DNA from: Sphingobacteriia bacterium
Lineage (GTDB): Bacteria > Pseudomonadota > Alphaproteobacteria > Rickettsiales > 33-17
Length of the DNA: 64,000 nt
Direction of reading: 5' to 3'
NCBI GenBank assembly: GCA_017304685.1
Contig: JAFKLR010000005.1
Coordinates: forward strand, 24,281-88,280
Shown: positions 25,704-33,794 of the stretch, in pieces
Numbering within the stretch: the stretch's first letter is position 1
Layout of the letters: every line of letters begins with the position of its first letter
Position numbers and translations under genes: made by a program
Notes under the pieces: generated by a model
Database searches by the model: none
The model's input: the letters and a program-made list of their open reading frames with translations, nothing else
Told to the model about the DNA's origin: nothing

Positions 25704-26891
25704 TTAAATAAAAATACAGCATGTATCTTTATTTTTTATTTTATGCCTATAAGAATTGTTTAATTTATCTTCTTTAAAAAATTTTTGTATAAATGCAATT
25801 TGTTCATCAACATTCTTATCAGTTAAATTTGATGATAAATTTTCATTAATTATAAGATTAACTTTAAGATCATTCGTGACAGTAAATGCATTTGGTTGAA
25901 AGATATTTTTAATACTTTGATGTGAATTTAAATTTTCAATAAAGTTTGCTTTTAATATATTATATTCTTTAATTTCTTTTTTATCTACAAATTCACTTTT
26001 ACGATTCTCAAATTCTTTACATATTGAACAAATAAAATTTATAAAATCTTTTGGATAATTCTTACTAATATATTCAAGAAGACTTTTATTTTTTGAAACA
26101 TCAATCAAACTATTGTTATCTATTACTTTTACTAATAAGTGCAATCTATCTCTATCTTTTACTATAGATAATATATTTGCAAATCTTGCAATTCCTTTAT
26201 AAGGCGAATTAAATGTAAAATTAATTCGAGTAGTAATAGGATTATTAGTTAAATGATAATTTTTTATATCTTTTTCAAATCGTGTTATTAACGTATTGAA
26301 GATAAAATTAAAACATTCATTATTGTAATTATATCCGTATGAAAGCTTCAAGGTTTCCGCATTAATTATTTTTTGATAGTAAATTTCGGGAGTTAGATAA
26401 TATTTTCCCTTATTCAATAGTAATATAAAAGTTGAAAAGTTATTATAAGTTACGCATTCCTTTATAGCTTCGCTAAAACTTTCTTCACTCAATCCATGAA
26501 AATTTATTATTTCTAAAACCATTTCATTTTGAGCTTTGCAGCACGCAAGTTTTAAAGGAGTGTAATAAACGTATCTTGTATAATCGTCAACTTCAATACC
26601 GTCATAAGGGTAATAAATATAATTAGTTTCTTTTTTTAAAAAATCTTTAAGTTTATCAGGGATATAGGTTTTACAATATTCAAAAACTTTTTGAAATAAA
26701 AGTAAATTTTTAGTTATAATTATTTTTCTAAACAATCCCCAGTTATTCACTTCTATAACATTTTGAATAAATACTGGATTTTCCATTAATCTAAGAAATG
26801 TTTCATTTTGTTCCTCATCTATAAGGTCATAAATTTCATTATATTCTTTAGCAGTCGTCTTTGCGTTTTTATCATGCTCAGAAAGTATCAT
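25704..26891 (-). CDS. effector candidate: weak ankyrin-like solenoid ending in a CaaX box (CIFI)
   Basis: 395 residues, no known full-length homologue recognised. A helical N-terminal part includes an ankyrin-like unit (TPLKLACCKAQNEMVLEIIN at 111-130, like the TPLHLA consensus) and neighbouring helix pairs, so a degenerate ankyrin solenoid is plausible. The last seven residues are DTCCIFI: a cysteine exactly four from the end followed by Ile-Phe-Ile, preceded by a basic segment (RHKIKNK). This is a eukaryotic CaaX prenylation motif, here with a second Cys at -5. A perfect Shine-Dalgarno (AAGGAGGT, 26899-26906) sits 7 nt before the ATG. No signal peptide. A host-prenylated secreted protein is inference. 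Confidence 0.75.
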   Translation of the reverse strand: MILSEHDKNAKTTAKEYNEIYDLIDEEQNETFLRLMENPVFIQNVIEVNNWGLFRKIIITKNLLLFQKVFEYCKTYIPDKLKDFLKKETNYIYYPYDGIEVDDYTRYVYYTPLKLACCKAQNEMVLEIINFHGLSEESFSEAIKECVTYNNFSTFILLLNKGKYYLTPEIYYQKIINAETLKLSYGYNYNNECFNFIFNTLITRFEKDIKNYHLTNNPITTRINFTFNSPYKGIARFANILSIVKDRDRLHLLVKVIDNNSLIDVSKNKSLLEYISKNYPKDFINFICSICKEFENRKSEFVDKKEIKEYNILKANFIENLNSHQSIKNIFQPNAFTVTNDLKVNLIINENLSSNLTDKNVDEQIAFIQKFFKEDKLNNSYRHKIKNKDTCCIFI

Positions 26892-26898
26892 TTAATTA

Positions 26899-26906
26899 AC
26901 CTCCTT
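26899..26906 (-). promoter_or_regulatory. perfect Shine-Dalgarno of the ankyrin-like CaaX gene
   Basis: Minus strand AAGGAGGT, 7 nt from the ATG at 26889-26891. Most genes here have weaker sites, so this fixes the start and suggests efficient translation. Confidence 0.85.
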
Positions 26907-26968
26907 AATTTTTTAAGAATGTTTATTTAATTTAAAATTCTTAAAAATGTAAAGCAAGTTAAAAAAAA

Positions 26969-27001
26969 AGCGGCCTAAAGGATTAAACCCTTAGGCCGCT
27001 T
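26969..27001 (-). terminator. Rho-independent terminator of rpmI-rplT
   Basis: A GC-rich stem (AGCGGCCTAA at 26969-26978 with TTAGGCCGCT at 26991-27000, extended by AGG/CCC) is followed on the minus strand by a U-run (A-tract at 26961-26969). It lies about 25 nt after the rplT stop. Confidence 0.92.
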
Positions 27002-27023
27002 AATTATAAAGCTAATAAATATT

Positions 27024-27377
27024 TTAGCTGGTTAAAGCTTTTTTAGAACTTTCCACTAACTCTTTAAAGCTTTCTGGGCTATGAATAGCAATCTCTGAAA
27101 GCATTTTTCTATTAATTTCTATATTTGCAAGAATTAATCCACGAATGAATTGTGAATAAACCATATCATGCATTCTAACTGCAGCATTAATACGTTGAAT
27201 CCATAAATTTCTGAAAGTACGCTTTTTATTTCTTCTATCACGGTAAGCGTATTGTAAACCTTTTTCAACTGCTTGGTTTGCAACTCTTATACAGCTTTTT
27301 TTACGACCGTAGTAACCTTTAGCTTGGCTTAATATTTTTTTTCTACGGATTTTTGGACTTTTAGCAGAACGGGTCAT
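27024..27377 (-). CDS. rplT: 50S ribosomal protein L20
   Basis: 23S rRNA-binding protein needed early in 50S assembly; in many bacteria it represses its own operon. 117 residues, normal length, with the family signature [34 protein letters not shown] and [15 protein letters not shown] [11 protein letters not shown]. It is 3 bp downstream of rpmI; the two share a promoter and terminator. infC is not adjacent in this window. Confidence 0.98.
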   Translation of the reverse strand: MTRSAKSPKIRRKKILSQAKGYYGRKKSCIRVANQAVEKGLQYAYRDRRNKKRTFRNLWIQRINAAVRMHDMVYSQFIRGLILANIEINRKMLSEIAIHSPESFKELVESSKKALTS

Positions 27378-27380
27378 GGC

Positions 27381-27590
27381 TTAAACTCCTTTTTTTCTAT
27401 AAGGTAAGAATTGGATAACAATTTTAGCATCACATGGCTTTAAAATAGTAGTACCACGTTGATTTCTAATTTGTTTATTTGTACGTTTAACCATTCCATG
27501 GCGTTTACCTGCCTGAGTTGCCTTAACAAGACCACTTGCAGTTATTTTAAAGCGTTTTTTAGCACCGCTTTTTGTTTTCATTTTTGGCAT
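27381..27590 (-). CDS. rpmI: 50S ribosomal protein L35
   Basis: Small basic 50S protein. 69 residues starting [20 protein letters not shown], the canonical L35 N-terminus, with [18 protein letters not shown] in the middle. Slightly longer at the C-terminus than the usual 64-67. It starts the rpmI-rplT unit, with an SD (AGGAG) before the ATG at 27588-27590. Confidence 0.98.
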   Translation of the reverse strand: MPKMKTKSGAKKRFKITASGLVKATQAGKRHGMVKRTNKQIRNQRGTTILKPCDAKIVIQFLPYRKKGV

Positions 27591-27666
27591 TTTAGTCTCC
27601 TAAACTATTGATTGATATAGCATTAAGGCATGCCTATAGCCTTTTCTGCTTGATAATTGTGTGGTT

Positions 27667-27695
27667 AAAATATAATATTTAATCACTTTAGTCAA
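27667..27695 (-). promoter_or_regulatory. candidate promoter of rpmI-rplT
   Basis: On the minus strand, TTGACT (27690-27695) and TATTTT (27667-27672) are separated by 17 nt, about 75 nt upstream of rpmI. The leader between them and rpmI contains a palindromic AAGGCATGCCT-type stretch that could take part in autoregulation. Confidence 0.55.
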
Positions 27696-27744
27696 GATAT
27701 TAGGCGCAATCAAAAAAACTTACACTTATTAAAATATTAATTAT

Positions 27745-28473
27745 ATGTCAAAAAATAATTCTTCTGCATTTACCCTTGTTGAAATAGCTATTGTTTTATT
27801 AATTATATCAATAATTTCTGCTTCTGCTTATTACGGTCTTACTCTGAAAAACAATGCAAATTTACAATCTATTATGAGTGAAGTTACAAAAATTAAAAAT
27901 GCAGTGGAAACATTTGAAATTACCTACAAACAATTACCCGGGGATATGTATAATCCGGACAATTATTTTACCACTAGTTCTGTAAATGGAAACCCTGCAA
28001 CTACAAGAGGAGATGGTAATGGTACCATTAGCGGAAATGAGGGGATTTATGCTTTCCAACATCTAGCTTTAGCAAATATTATTACAGGAAATTATAATGG
28101 ACAGTGGATTTATAATAGAATGTACAAAGGACCTATAGCTAATAGTGTATTTTACTTTACTTCAGCATATGGCGACCCACTAGTTTTACGCTTTGCAAAA
28201 GTAACATATTCAAATCCTGATGTAACTGTTATTTCAGGCGCAGCTCTAACTCGTGCAGCTTTAACAGTAGTTGATACTAAAGCGTTAGATACTAAATATG
28301 ATGACGGTAATCCATCATTAGGTATGATAATATCTTATACTGGGAGTGATGCTACCGCTAATTCATGTGTGAACGCGGGAAATTATGCTACTCCTACTGA
28401 CCAAAATTCAGAAACACTTAATTGTTATATAGATTTTAGAATTAAACGAGATTTTTATTCAACAACTAATTAA
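27745..28473 (+). CDS. prepilin-like protein with type IV N-terminal methylation motif
   Basis: 242 residues. The N-terminus is a class III signal: a short basic leader MSKNNSSA then F9-TLVE with Glu at +5 and a hydrophobic helix (IAIVLLIISIISASAYYGL). Cleavage would follow Ala8 rather than the more usual Gly. The rest is a low-complexity, Asn/Thr/Ser-rich globular part with the pseudopilin-like YKQLPGDMYNPDNYF, two Cys near the C-terminus (NSCVNAG, LNCYID) that could form a disulfide loop, and a calcium-loop-like GDGNGTISGNEG. No prepilin peptidase, ATPase or secretin gene is in the window, so the machinery must be elsewhere or missing. Confidence 0.88.
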   Translation: MSKNNSSAFTLVEIAIVLLIISIISASAYYGLTLKNNANLQSIMSEVTKIKNAVETFEITYKQLPGDMYNPDNYFTTSSVNGNPATTRGDGNGTISGNEGIYAFQHLALANIITGNYNGQWIYNRMYKGPIANSVFYFTSAYGDPLVLRFAKVTYSNPDVTVISGAALTRAALTVVDTKALDTKYDDGNPSLGMIISYTGSDATANSCVNAGNYATPTDQNSETLNCYIDFRIKRDFYSTTN

Positions 28474-28550
28474 AGTTTGATAATATTATTTACATAGTTT
28501 TATTTTAATAATAAATATAATAACTTAACAATTATTAATAAGGGATATAT

Positions 28551-28871
28551 ATGGCAAATCAAATATCTGATGAAAATTTTGATCAAGAAGTTTTAGAATC
28601 TAACCAACCAGTATTAGTTGATTTTTGGGCTGAATGGTGCGGACCTTGTCGTCAACTTACTCCAATAATCGATTCTATAGCTGAAGAAATGAAAGAAAAA
28701 ATTAAAGTGGTTAAAGTAAATATCGATAATAGTCCTGAATCACCTCAAAAATATGGAGTAAGAGGAATTCCAACTTTAATGATTTTTAAAGATGGTAAAC
28801 TATTAGATACTAAAGTAGGCGCTTTACCAAAAAGTTCGTTAGTTGAATGGCTAGAAAAACATATAGCTTAA
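28551..28871 (+). CDS. trxA: thioredoxin
   Basis: Cytoplasmic disulfide reductase. 106 residues, standard length, with the redox-active WCGPC in VDFWAEWCGPCRQL and the cis-Pro loop GIPTLMIFKDG. Upstream SD is AAGGGAT. The next ORF starts inside its last codons (28847) in another frame, so its transcript probably continues into the glutamine synthetase-like gene. Confidence 0.98.
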   Translation: MANQISDENFDQEVLESNQPVLVDFWAEWCGPCRQLTPIIDSIAEEMKEKIKVVKVNIDNSPESPQKYGVRGIPTLMIFKDGKLLDTKVGALPKSSLVEWLEKHIA

Positions 28872-29638
28872 ATTCAGAAAAAATTTTAATCAGCTCTTTA
28901 GGTTATTTTAAAGAAAAAGTAACTTTTGGAGCTGAATTAGAATTTTATTCCTTAAAACCTTTAGAATTAGAGAATTTAAATTTATTCTTACGTTCTTTTG
29001 ATAAAAATATTAAAGTAGTAAAAGAAGATGGTGAAAATCAATTTGAGATTATTTTTCCACCTTTCAATGATGCTTTAAATTTAGCAAATTTAATTGATAA
29101 AGTAAAAAATAACCTTACAGATATAACTTTTTCAGCAAAACCATTTATTAATCAACCCTCAAGCGGCTTACACTTTAATTTTAGTTTCCCTAATAAAGAT
29201 TTTTTTGAAAATAACTTTAAATACATTATTCAAGGTCTTATAAAATATTTAAAGGAATCATTAGTTTATTTTTGCCCGAGCGACAATGACTATACACGTT
29301 TTACTAATAAAGCTGATTTACATAGTCCAAAAAATATTAGCTGGGGATTTAATAATAGAAGCACTGCTATTAGAGTTCCACCTCCCAATGAAAATTGCGA
29401 TGTAAAAAGAATTGAACATCGTATTTCATCACCAAACGCTAATCCTTATTTAGCTATTTCGGTAATTTTATATGCAGCAAAATTTGGAATAGACGAACAG
29501 CTTCTTCCTCCTGAACCAACTTACGGCATTGCAAGTAATGAACAATACTTTAAAGAAGTATTACCACAAACTTATTTAGAAGCACTTAATTATAATATTA
29601 ATAGCAAAATTCAATGGCATATGTTAATGTCTCTTTAA
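28847..29638 (+). CDS. miniature glutamine synthetase-like protein
   Basis: 263 residues; canonical GlnA has about 450-470. It holds the catalytic-domain motifs of the GS/guanido-kinase fold in order: FGAELEF (27-33), GENQFEI (62-68, cf. GPGQFEI), GLHFNFS (107-113, cf. GMHxHxS), NRSTAIRVP (170-178) and RIEHRISSPNANPYL (188-202). The N-terminal beta-grasp domain, which completes the active site of the neighbouring subunit in known GS rings, is absent, and the C-terminus is short. It might be a gamma-glutamyl ligase or a degenerate remnant still under selection. The ATG at 28847 overlaps trxA by 25 bp; no better start is apparent because coding similarity begins near residue 25. Confidence 0.8.
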   Translation: MARKTYSLNSEKILISSLGYFKEKVTFGAELEFYSLKPLELENLNLFLRSFDKNIKVVKEDGENQFEIIFPPFNDALNLANLIDKVKNNLTDITFSAKPFINQPSSGLHFNFSFPNKDFFENNFKYIIQGLIKYLKESLVYFCPSDNDYTRFTNKADLHSPKNISWGFNNRSTAIRVPPPNENCDVKRIEHRISSPNANPYLAISVILYAAKFGIDEQLLPPEPTYGIASNEQYFKEVLPQTYLEALNYNINSKIQWHMLMSL

Positions 29639-29708
29639 TTGATTATTATTCTTCGTTAATCTTACTAGTCATATTGAATTTAATTTTTATAATTAATTAG
29701 AAAATATC

Positions 29709-29990
29709 ATGGAAGCACTAACATTTAATAAAATTGCAAATGAAACTTTCAATCAAATAATTGAAATTAGTGATAGAAAAGAGTTTGATTATGATTTAAT
29801 AAATGATGTATTATGTATTTACACTACACATGGTGAATACGTAGTTAATAAACATGCTCCTACTGAACAAGTATGGTTATCTTCTCCAATGTCTGGAGGA
29901 CATCATTTTATATGGGATCAAAATTTAAAATCTTGGATAAGCGCTAAAGGACAGGAATTATTTGATTTATTAGATAAAGAATTTAACTAA
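29709..29990 (+). CDS. cyaY: frataxin homologue CyaY
   Basis: Iron-binding regulator of iron-sulfur cluster assembly on IscU/IscS. 93 residues, slightly short. It shows the acidic first helix (NETFNQIIEISDRKEFDYDLINDVL) and the frataxin sheet signature NKHAPTEQVWLSSPMSGGHHFIWD. It ends 1 bp before the ABC exporter start, so both are probably translated from one mRNA. Bacterial frataxin is typical of gamma- and some alphaproteobacteria, including rickettsial lineages. Confidence 0.93.
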   Translation: MEALTFNKIANETFNQIIEISDRKEFDYDLINDVLCIYTTHGEYVVNKHAPTEQVWLSSPMSGGHHFIWDQNLKSWISAKGQELFDLLDKEFN

Positions 29991-29991
29991 A

Positions 29992-31758
29992 ATGTCAGAA
30001 AAAATACAAAAATCATTTAGATCATTTTCAAGATCACTAAAATATATCCTTCCATACAAATTTGACCTTGCATGGATAGTTTTATCATTAATTTTAACTT
30101 CAAGCTCAGTTCTTGCTATAGGACAAGGCATTAAAAACCTTATTGATAAAGGGTTTAAAAATAATAATTCAAATGTTTTAGATACTGCTTTATTAATATT
30201 AATATGTATTACTATCTTTTTAGCTATAGCTACTTTTTTTAGATCTTTTCTTACAAATAATTTATGTGAAAAGGTGATAGCTGATATAAGAAAAGATGCT
30301 TATAGAAAAATAGTCAATTTATCACCAGAATATTTTGAAGAAAATAAAACTAGCGATATTATTAGTAGACTGACTAACGACTCCACACTTTTAACAAATG
30401 TAATAGCCAATGTCCTTTCTGTAGCTCTTAGAAATATAATATTATTTATAGGTGGTTTAATATTATTATTGAACACAAGTTCAAAGTTAAGCCTATATGT
30501 AATTTTACTTATTCCAATAGTAATTTCCCCTATTCTTTTAATAGGTAAACAAGTAAGAGGCCTTTCAAAAGAAGCGTTAGAAAAAGTTTCTTTAATTGGA
30601 TATCAAATTGAAGAAAGTTTAAATGGTATATTTACTGTTCAAGCTTTTAATCGTGAAAATTTTGAAATATCGCAATTTAATAATACGGTAAATGATGCCC
30701 TTACTGCATCAAAAAATAGAATTTTTAAAAGATCAGTTCTAATAGCTCTTGTAATAGCAGGAATTTTTGGGGCTATTAGCTTTGTCCTATGGATTGGAGG
30801 CAAAGAAGTATTAAAAGGGAATTTAAGCGCTGGCGAATTATCATCTTTTGTATTTTATTCAATTATTGTTGCTTCAAGTTTAGGTGCAATAAGTGAAATT
30901 GTTAGCGATTTACAAAGAGCAAGTGGAGCTATAGAACGTATTCTTGAATTACCTCTTTTAGAATCTAAAATAATTGAAAACCCTAATCCCAAATATAATA
31001 ATCCAAAATTATTTGAAAATATTAATTTTCAAAATGTATTCTTCTCTTATCCAGCTAATAAAAATTTCGGGATTATTAAAAACTTCATTTTAGAAATTAA
31101 TAAAGGCGAATTAATAGCATTTGTTGGCCATTCCGGAGCTGGAAAAACTACATTATTTAATTTACTTTTAAGGTTTTACGACGTTGAAGAAGGGAAAATT
31201 GCTATTAATAATATCAATATTAAGGATCTATCATTAAATAACCTAAGGGAACATTTTTCTATTGTCCCACAAGATACAGTAATTTTTTCAGCAAGTATTT
31301 GGGATAATATAAAATACGGCAATCCCGATGCTTCAGATAATGAAATTTTAGAAGCAGCGAAAGCTGCAGAAGTTGATGAATTTGTAAACAAATTTCCACA
31401 AAAATATAATACTTTTGTTGGTGAAAGGGGAATGAGACTATCTGGAGGTCAAAAACAAAGAATAGCAATCGCAAGAGCTATTTTAAAAAACTCTCCAATA
31501 CTTCTTTTAGATGAAGCAACAAGTAACTTAGATACAGAAAATGAATTATTAATTCAAAAAGCTATAGCACGGCTTATGACCGGACGGACAACCTTAGTAA
31601 TAGCTCATAGACTTTCTACTATATTAAATGCTGATAAAATTATTGTATTGGATAATGGCGAAATAATTAGCATGGGCACTCACCATGAATTAATTAAAAA
31701 TTGTGAAACGTATCAAAAACTTGCAAAAGTTAATAATGAAGTTTATTCTGAAGTTTGA
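29992..31758 (+). CDS. ABC exporter, fused permease/ATPase (MsbA/ABCB type)
   Basis: Inner-membrane homodimeric exporter. 588 residues: six-helix ABC_membrane domain (about 20-310) and a nucleotide-binding domain with Walker A GHSGAGKT (379-386), signature LSGGQ (483-487), Walker B ILLLDEA (503-509) and H-loop AHRLS. All catalytic motifs are intact. The sequence resembles the alphaproteobacterial MsbA-like family that flips lipid A-core or exports lipids or peptides; substrate is not determinable. Immediately downstream of cyaY. Confidence 0.93.
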   Translation: MSEKIQKSFRSFSRSLKYILPYKFDLAWIVLSLILTSSSVLAIGQGIKNLIDKGFKNNNSNVLDTALLILICITIFLAIATFFRSFLTNNLCEKVIADIRKDAYRKIVNLSPEYFEENKTSDIISRLTNDSTLLTNVIANVLSVALRNIILFIGGLILLLNTSSKLSLYVILLIPIVISPILLIGKQVRGLSKEALEKVSLIGYQIEESLNGIFTVQAFNRENFEISQFNNTVNDALTASKNRIFKRSVLIALVIAGIFGAISFVLWIGGKEVLKGNLSAGELSSFVFYSIIVASSLGAISEIVSDLQRASGAIERILELPLLESKIIENPNPKYNNPKLFENINFQNVFFSYPANKNFGIIKNFILEINKGELIAFVGHSGAGKTTLFNLLLRFYDVEEGKIAINNINIKDLSLNNLREHFSIVPQDTVIFSASIWDNIKYGNPDASDNEILEAAKAAEVDEFVNKFPQKYNTFVGERGMRLSGGQKQRIAIARAILKNSPILLLDEATSNLDTENELLIQKAIARLMTGRTTLVIAHRLSTILNADKIIVLDNGEIISMGTHHELIKNCETYQKLAKVNNEVYSEV

Positions 31759-31785
31759 GTAATTTTTTTAAGGTAGTTTTATCCA

Positions 31786-32256
31786 ATGTCTAACGTTCTA
31801 GGTTTGAAAAAAGAAGACACGCAAATTATAATTTCTTTATTAAAGAAAATTTTAGCTGAAACCTATGTTTTATATGTAAAATCTCATTCCTTTCACTGGA
31901 ATGTTGAGGGGCAAAACTTTTTAGAATTACATACTTTTTTTGAAAATATTTATACACAATTACATGAAGATATTGATGAAATTGCTGAACGAATAAGAGC
32001 CTTAAATTCCTTGGCTCCATATAATTATATTGAATTACTTTCTTATTCTGAAGTGAAAGAGTGCGAAAACCATGTAACAGCAAATGAGATGATTCAGATT
32101 TTACATCAAGATTTTGAATTGATTATAACTCATATACGCGATGCAATTGAAAAAACTGAAAATTATAATGATGTAGAAACAGCAGATTTGCTTACACAAA
32201 AAATTAGCACATATGGAAAAACTATGTGGATGCTTAGAGCACTTCTTACAAAGTAA
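31786..32256 (+). CDS. dps: Dps-family ferritin-like DNA-protection protein
   Basis: Dodecameric miniferritin oxidising Fe(II) with peroxide and protecting DNA. 156 residues with the intersubunit ferroxidase ligands visible: FHWNVEG (H37), and DIDEIAERI (D64, E68). The N-terminal tail is short (about 10 residues), so direct DNA binding through a Lys-rich tail is less likely. It lies 27 bp after the ABC exporter with its own SD (AAGG). Iron handling links it with cyaY in the same run of genes. Confidence 0.95.
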   Translation: MSNVLGLKKEDTQIIISLLKKILAETYVLYVKSHSFHWNVEGQNFLELHTFFENIYTQLHEDIDEIAERIRALNSLAPYNYIELLSYSEVKECENHVTANEMIQILHQDFELIITHIRDAIEKTENYNDVETADLLTQKISTYGKTMWMLRALLTK

Positions 32257-32280
32257 AATTATTAATATTATTTTTCATTC

Positions 32281-32309
32281 TTGATAAATTGTTAAAAACC
32301 TACTAATAT
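32281..32309 (+). promoter_or_regulatory. promoter of the Pif1-like helicase gene
   Basis: TTGATA (32281-32286), 17-nt spacer, TAATAT (32304-32309): a good sigma70-type promoter giving a leader of about 50 nt before the ATG at 32366. Confidence 0.6.
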
Positions 32310-32365
32310 GCTAAAAAGTTCAGCACTTTATAAACAATCACAAAATCTATCTGGAATATATTTTA

Positions 32366-33664
32366 ATGCTAAATAGCCTTAATGGTTTATCATTTGACCA
32401 GCTTCAAGTTCTGGAAGCAATTAGAAATGGACGGAATGTTTTTATTACAGGACATGCGGGTACAGGTAAATCATATTTACTTAAATGTATTAGAGACCTA
32501 TATTATGGCAAAGGGTTACATATAACAGCTAGTACCGGTATTGCAGCGGTACAAATTGGAGGTCATACACTTCACTCTTGGGCAGGACTTGGTAATGGCC
32601 AAGCGAATGTAGAATATTTAATTGATTATATTCTTTCAGGAAAAGGAACATATGTTAGAAGAAAAATAAAAAATTGTAAGATGTTAGCGATTGATGAAAT
32701 ATCTATGCTTCCTGGCGATATATTTAATAAATTAAATACTGTGCTTAAAGCTGTAAAAAATTCTCCGAAACCTTTTGGAGGAATTCAATTAATTTTATCT
32801 GGTGATTTTTTTCAATTACCGCCTGTTACTAAAGATAATGAAACCCCAATATTTTGCTTTGAAACACGCGCTTGGCAAGAAGGACAAATCACCACTTTTT
32901 GTTTACAGAAAATTTTTAGACATAGCGAACAATTATTTATTGATTTTTTATCAAATCTAAGAAAAGGAAGGCTAAATGATAATGATGTTGCTTTAATTAA
33001 ATCTCGAACTATTACTAGGCCAAATAATATTACACCTACTTTTCTCGCTACTCATAATTATCAAATTGAACAAATCAATAATACGCATTTAAAGTCATTA
33101 TCCTCTAAGTCATTTATTTATGAAATGTCTTCACAAGGAGATGAGAAAAAATCAGAATTTCTTGCAAATAATTGTATAGCACCTAAAGTTTTAGAGCTTA
33201 AAATTGGGGCATTAGTAATGATGCTTAAAAACAATTACTATAAAGATGGAATTATTAATGGATCTATTGGCAAAATAATTGATTTTGTTGCTGAAGATTC
33301 ATATCATTTGCCTGTAGTAAAATTTAATAACGGCGTTGTAAAAGTTATAGGTTTTGATAGTTGGAATTATGAAGAATTCGATTTAACAACTTTAAAACCT
33401 TTAGTTAAAGCTAGCATTATTCAGCTTCCGCTTAACCTCGCATGGGCGGTTACAATTCATAAATCGCAAGGAATGACTTTAGATCATATTGAATGTGATC
33501 TTTCTAAAACCTTTGCCAGTGGCCAAACATATGTAGCTATTTCTAGGGTGAAAAATTTAGAAGGATTATTTTTGAAAAACTTTTCTACAAGATACATTCA
33601 GCCAAATAAAAAAGCTCTGTTATTTGAAGAAAATAACTTTACTTGGCAAGAAGAATTTGTATAA
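32366..33664 (+). CDS. Pif1/RecD-like superfamily 1 DNA helicase
   Basis: 432 residues of SF1B helicase. Motif I (Walker A) GHAGTGKS at 29-36, motif Ia TASTGIAA, motif II MLAIDEISML, motif III LILSGDFFQLPPV, and C-terminal UvrD_C_2-type motif AWAVTIHKSQGMTLDHIE with VAISRVKNLEGL. This is the Pif1 signature set. Bacterial Pif1-like proteins unwind DNA 5'-3' and act on G-quadruplex or replication-transcription conflicts. They are patchily distributed in bacteria and commoner in phages and eukaryotes, so transfer is possible. Codon use is like the neighbours. Weak SD (GGA). Confidence 0.9.
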   Translation: MLNSLNGLSFDQLQVLEAIRNGRNVFITGHAGTGKSYLLKCIRDLYYGKGLHITASTGIAAVQIGGHTLHSWAGLGNGQANVEYLIDYILSGKGTYVRRKIKNCKMLAIDEISMLPGDIFNKLNTVLKAVKNSPKPFGGIQLILSGDFFQLPPVTKDNETPIFCFETRAWQEGQITTFCLQKIFRHSEQLFIDFLSNLRKGRLNDNDVALIKSRTITRPNNITPTFLATHNYQIEQINNTHLKSLSSKSFIYEMSSQGDEKKSEFLANNCIAPKVLELKIGALVMMLKNNYYKDGIINGSIGKIIDFVAEDSYHLPVVKFNNGVVKVIGFDSWNYEEFDLTTLKPLVKASIIQLPLNLAWAVTIHKSQGMTLDHIECDLSKTFASGQTYVAISRVKNLEGLFLKNFSTRYIQPNKKALLFEENNFTWQEEFV

Positions 33665-33794
33665 AATAAATTTAAACTTTTATTTTTTTGTAAATATCTG
33701 AAATTAATAAAAAATATTGTGAAAATAGTTGCAACTAGCAAAGAAATCAATAAAGTTATTTTTAAATAAAATTATTTTTTAGAGGTAAATAAGG

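Noticed and set aside
32308..32376. 22-codon ORF overlapping the start of the Pif1-like gene, a possible leader peptide
   Set aside because: Its ATG lies within the -10 box (32304-32309), so it would not be on the mRNA made from that promoter.
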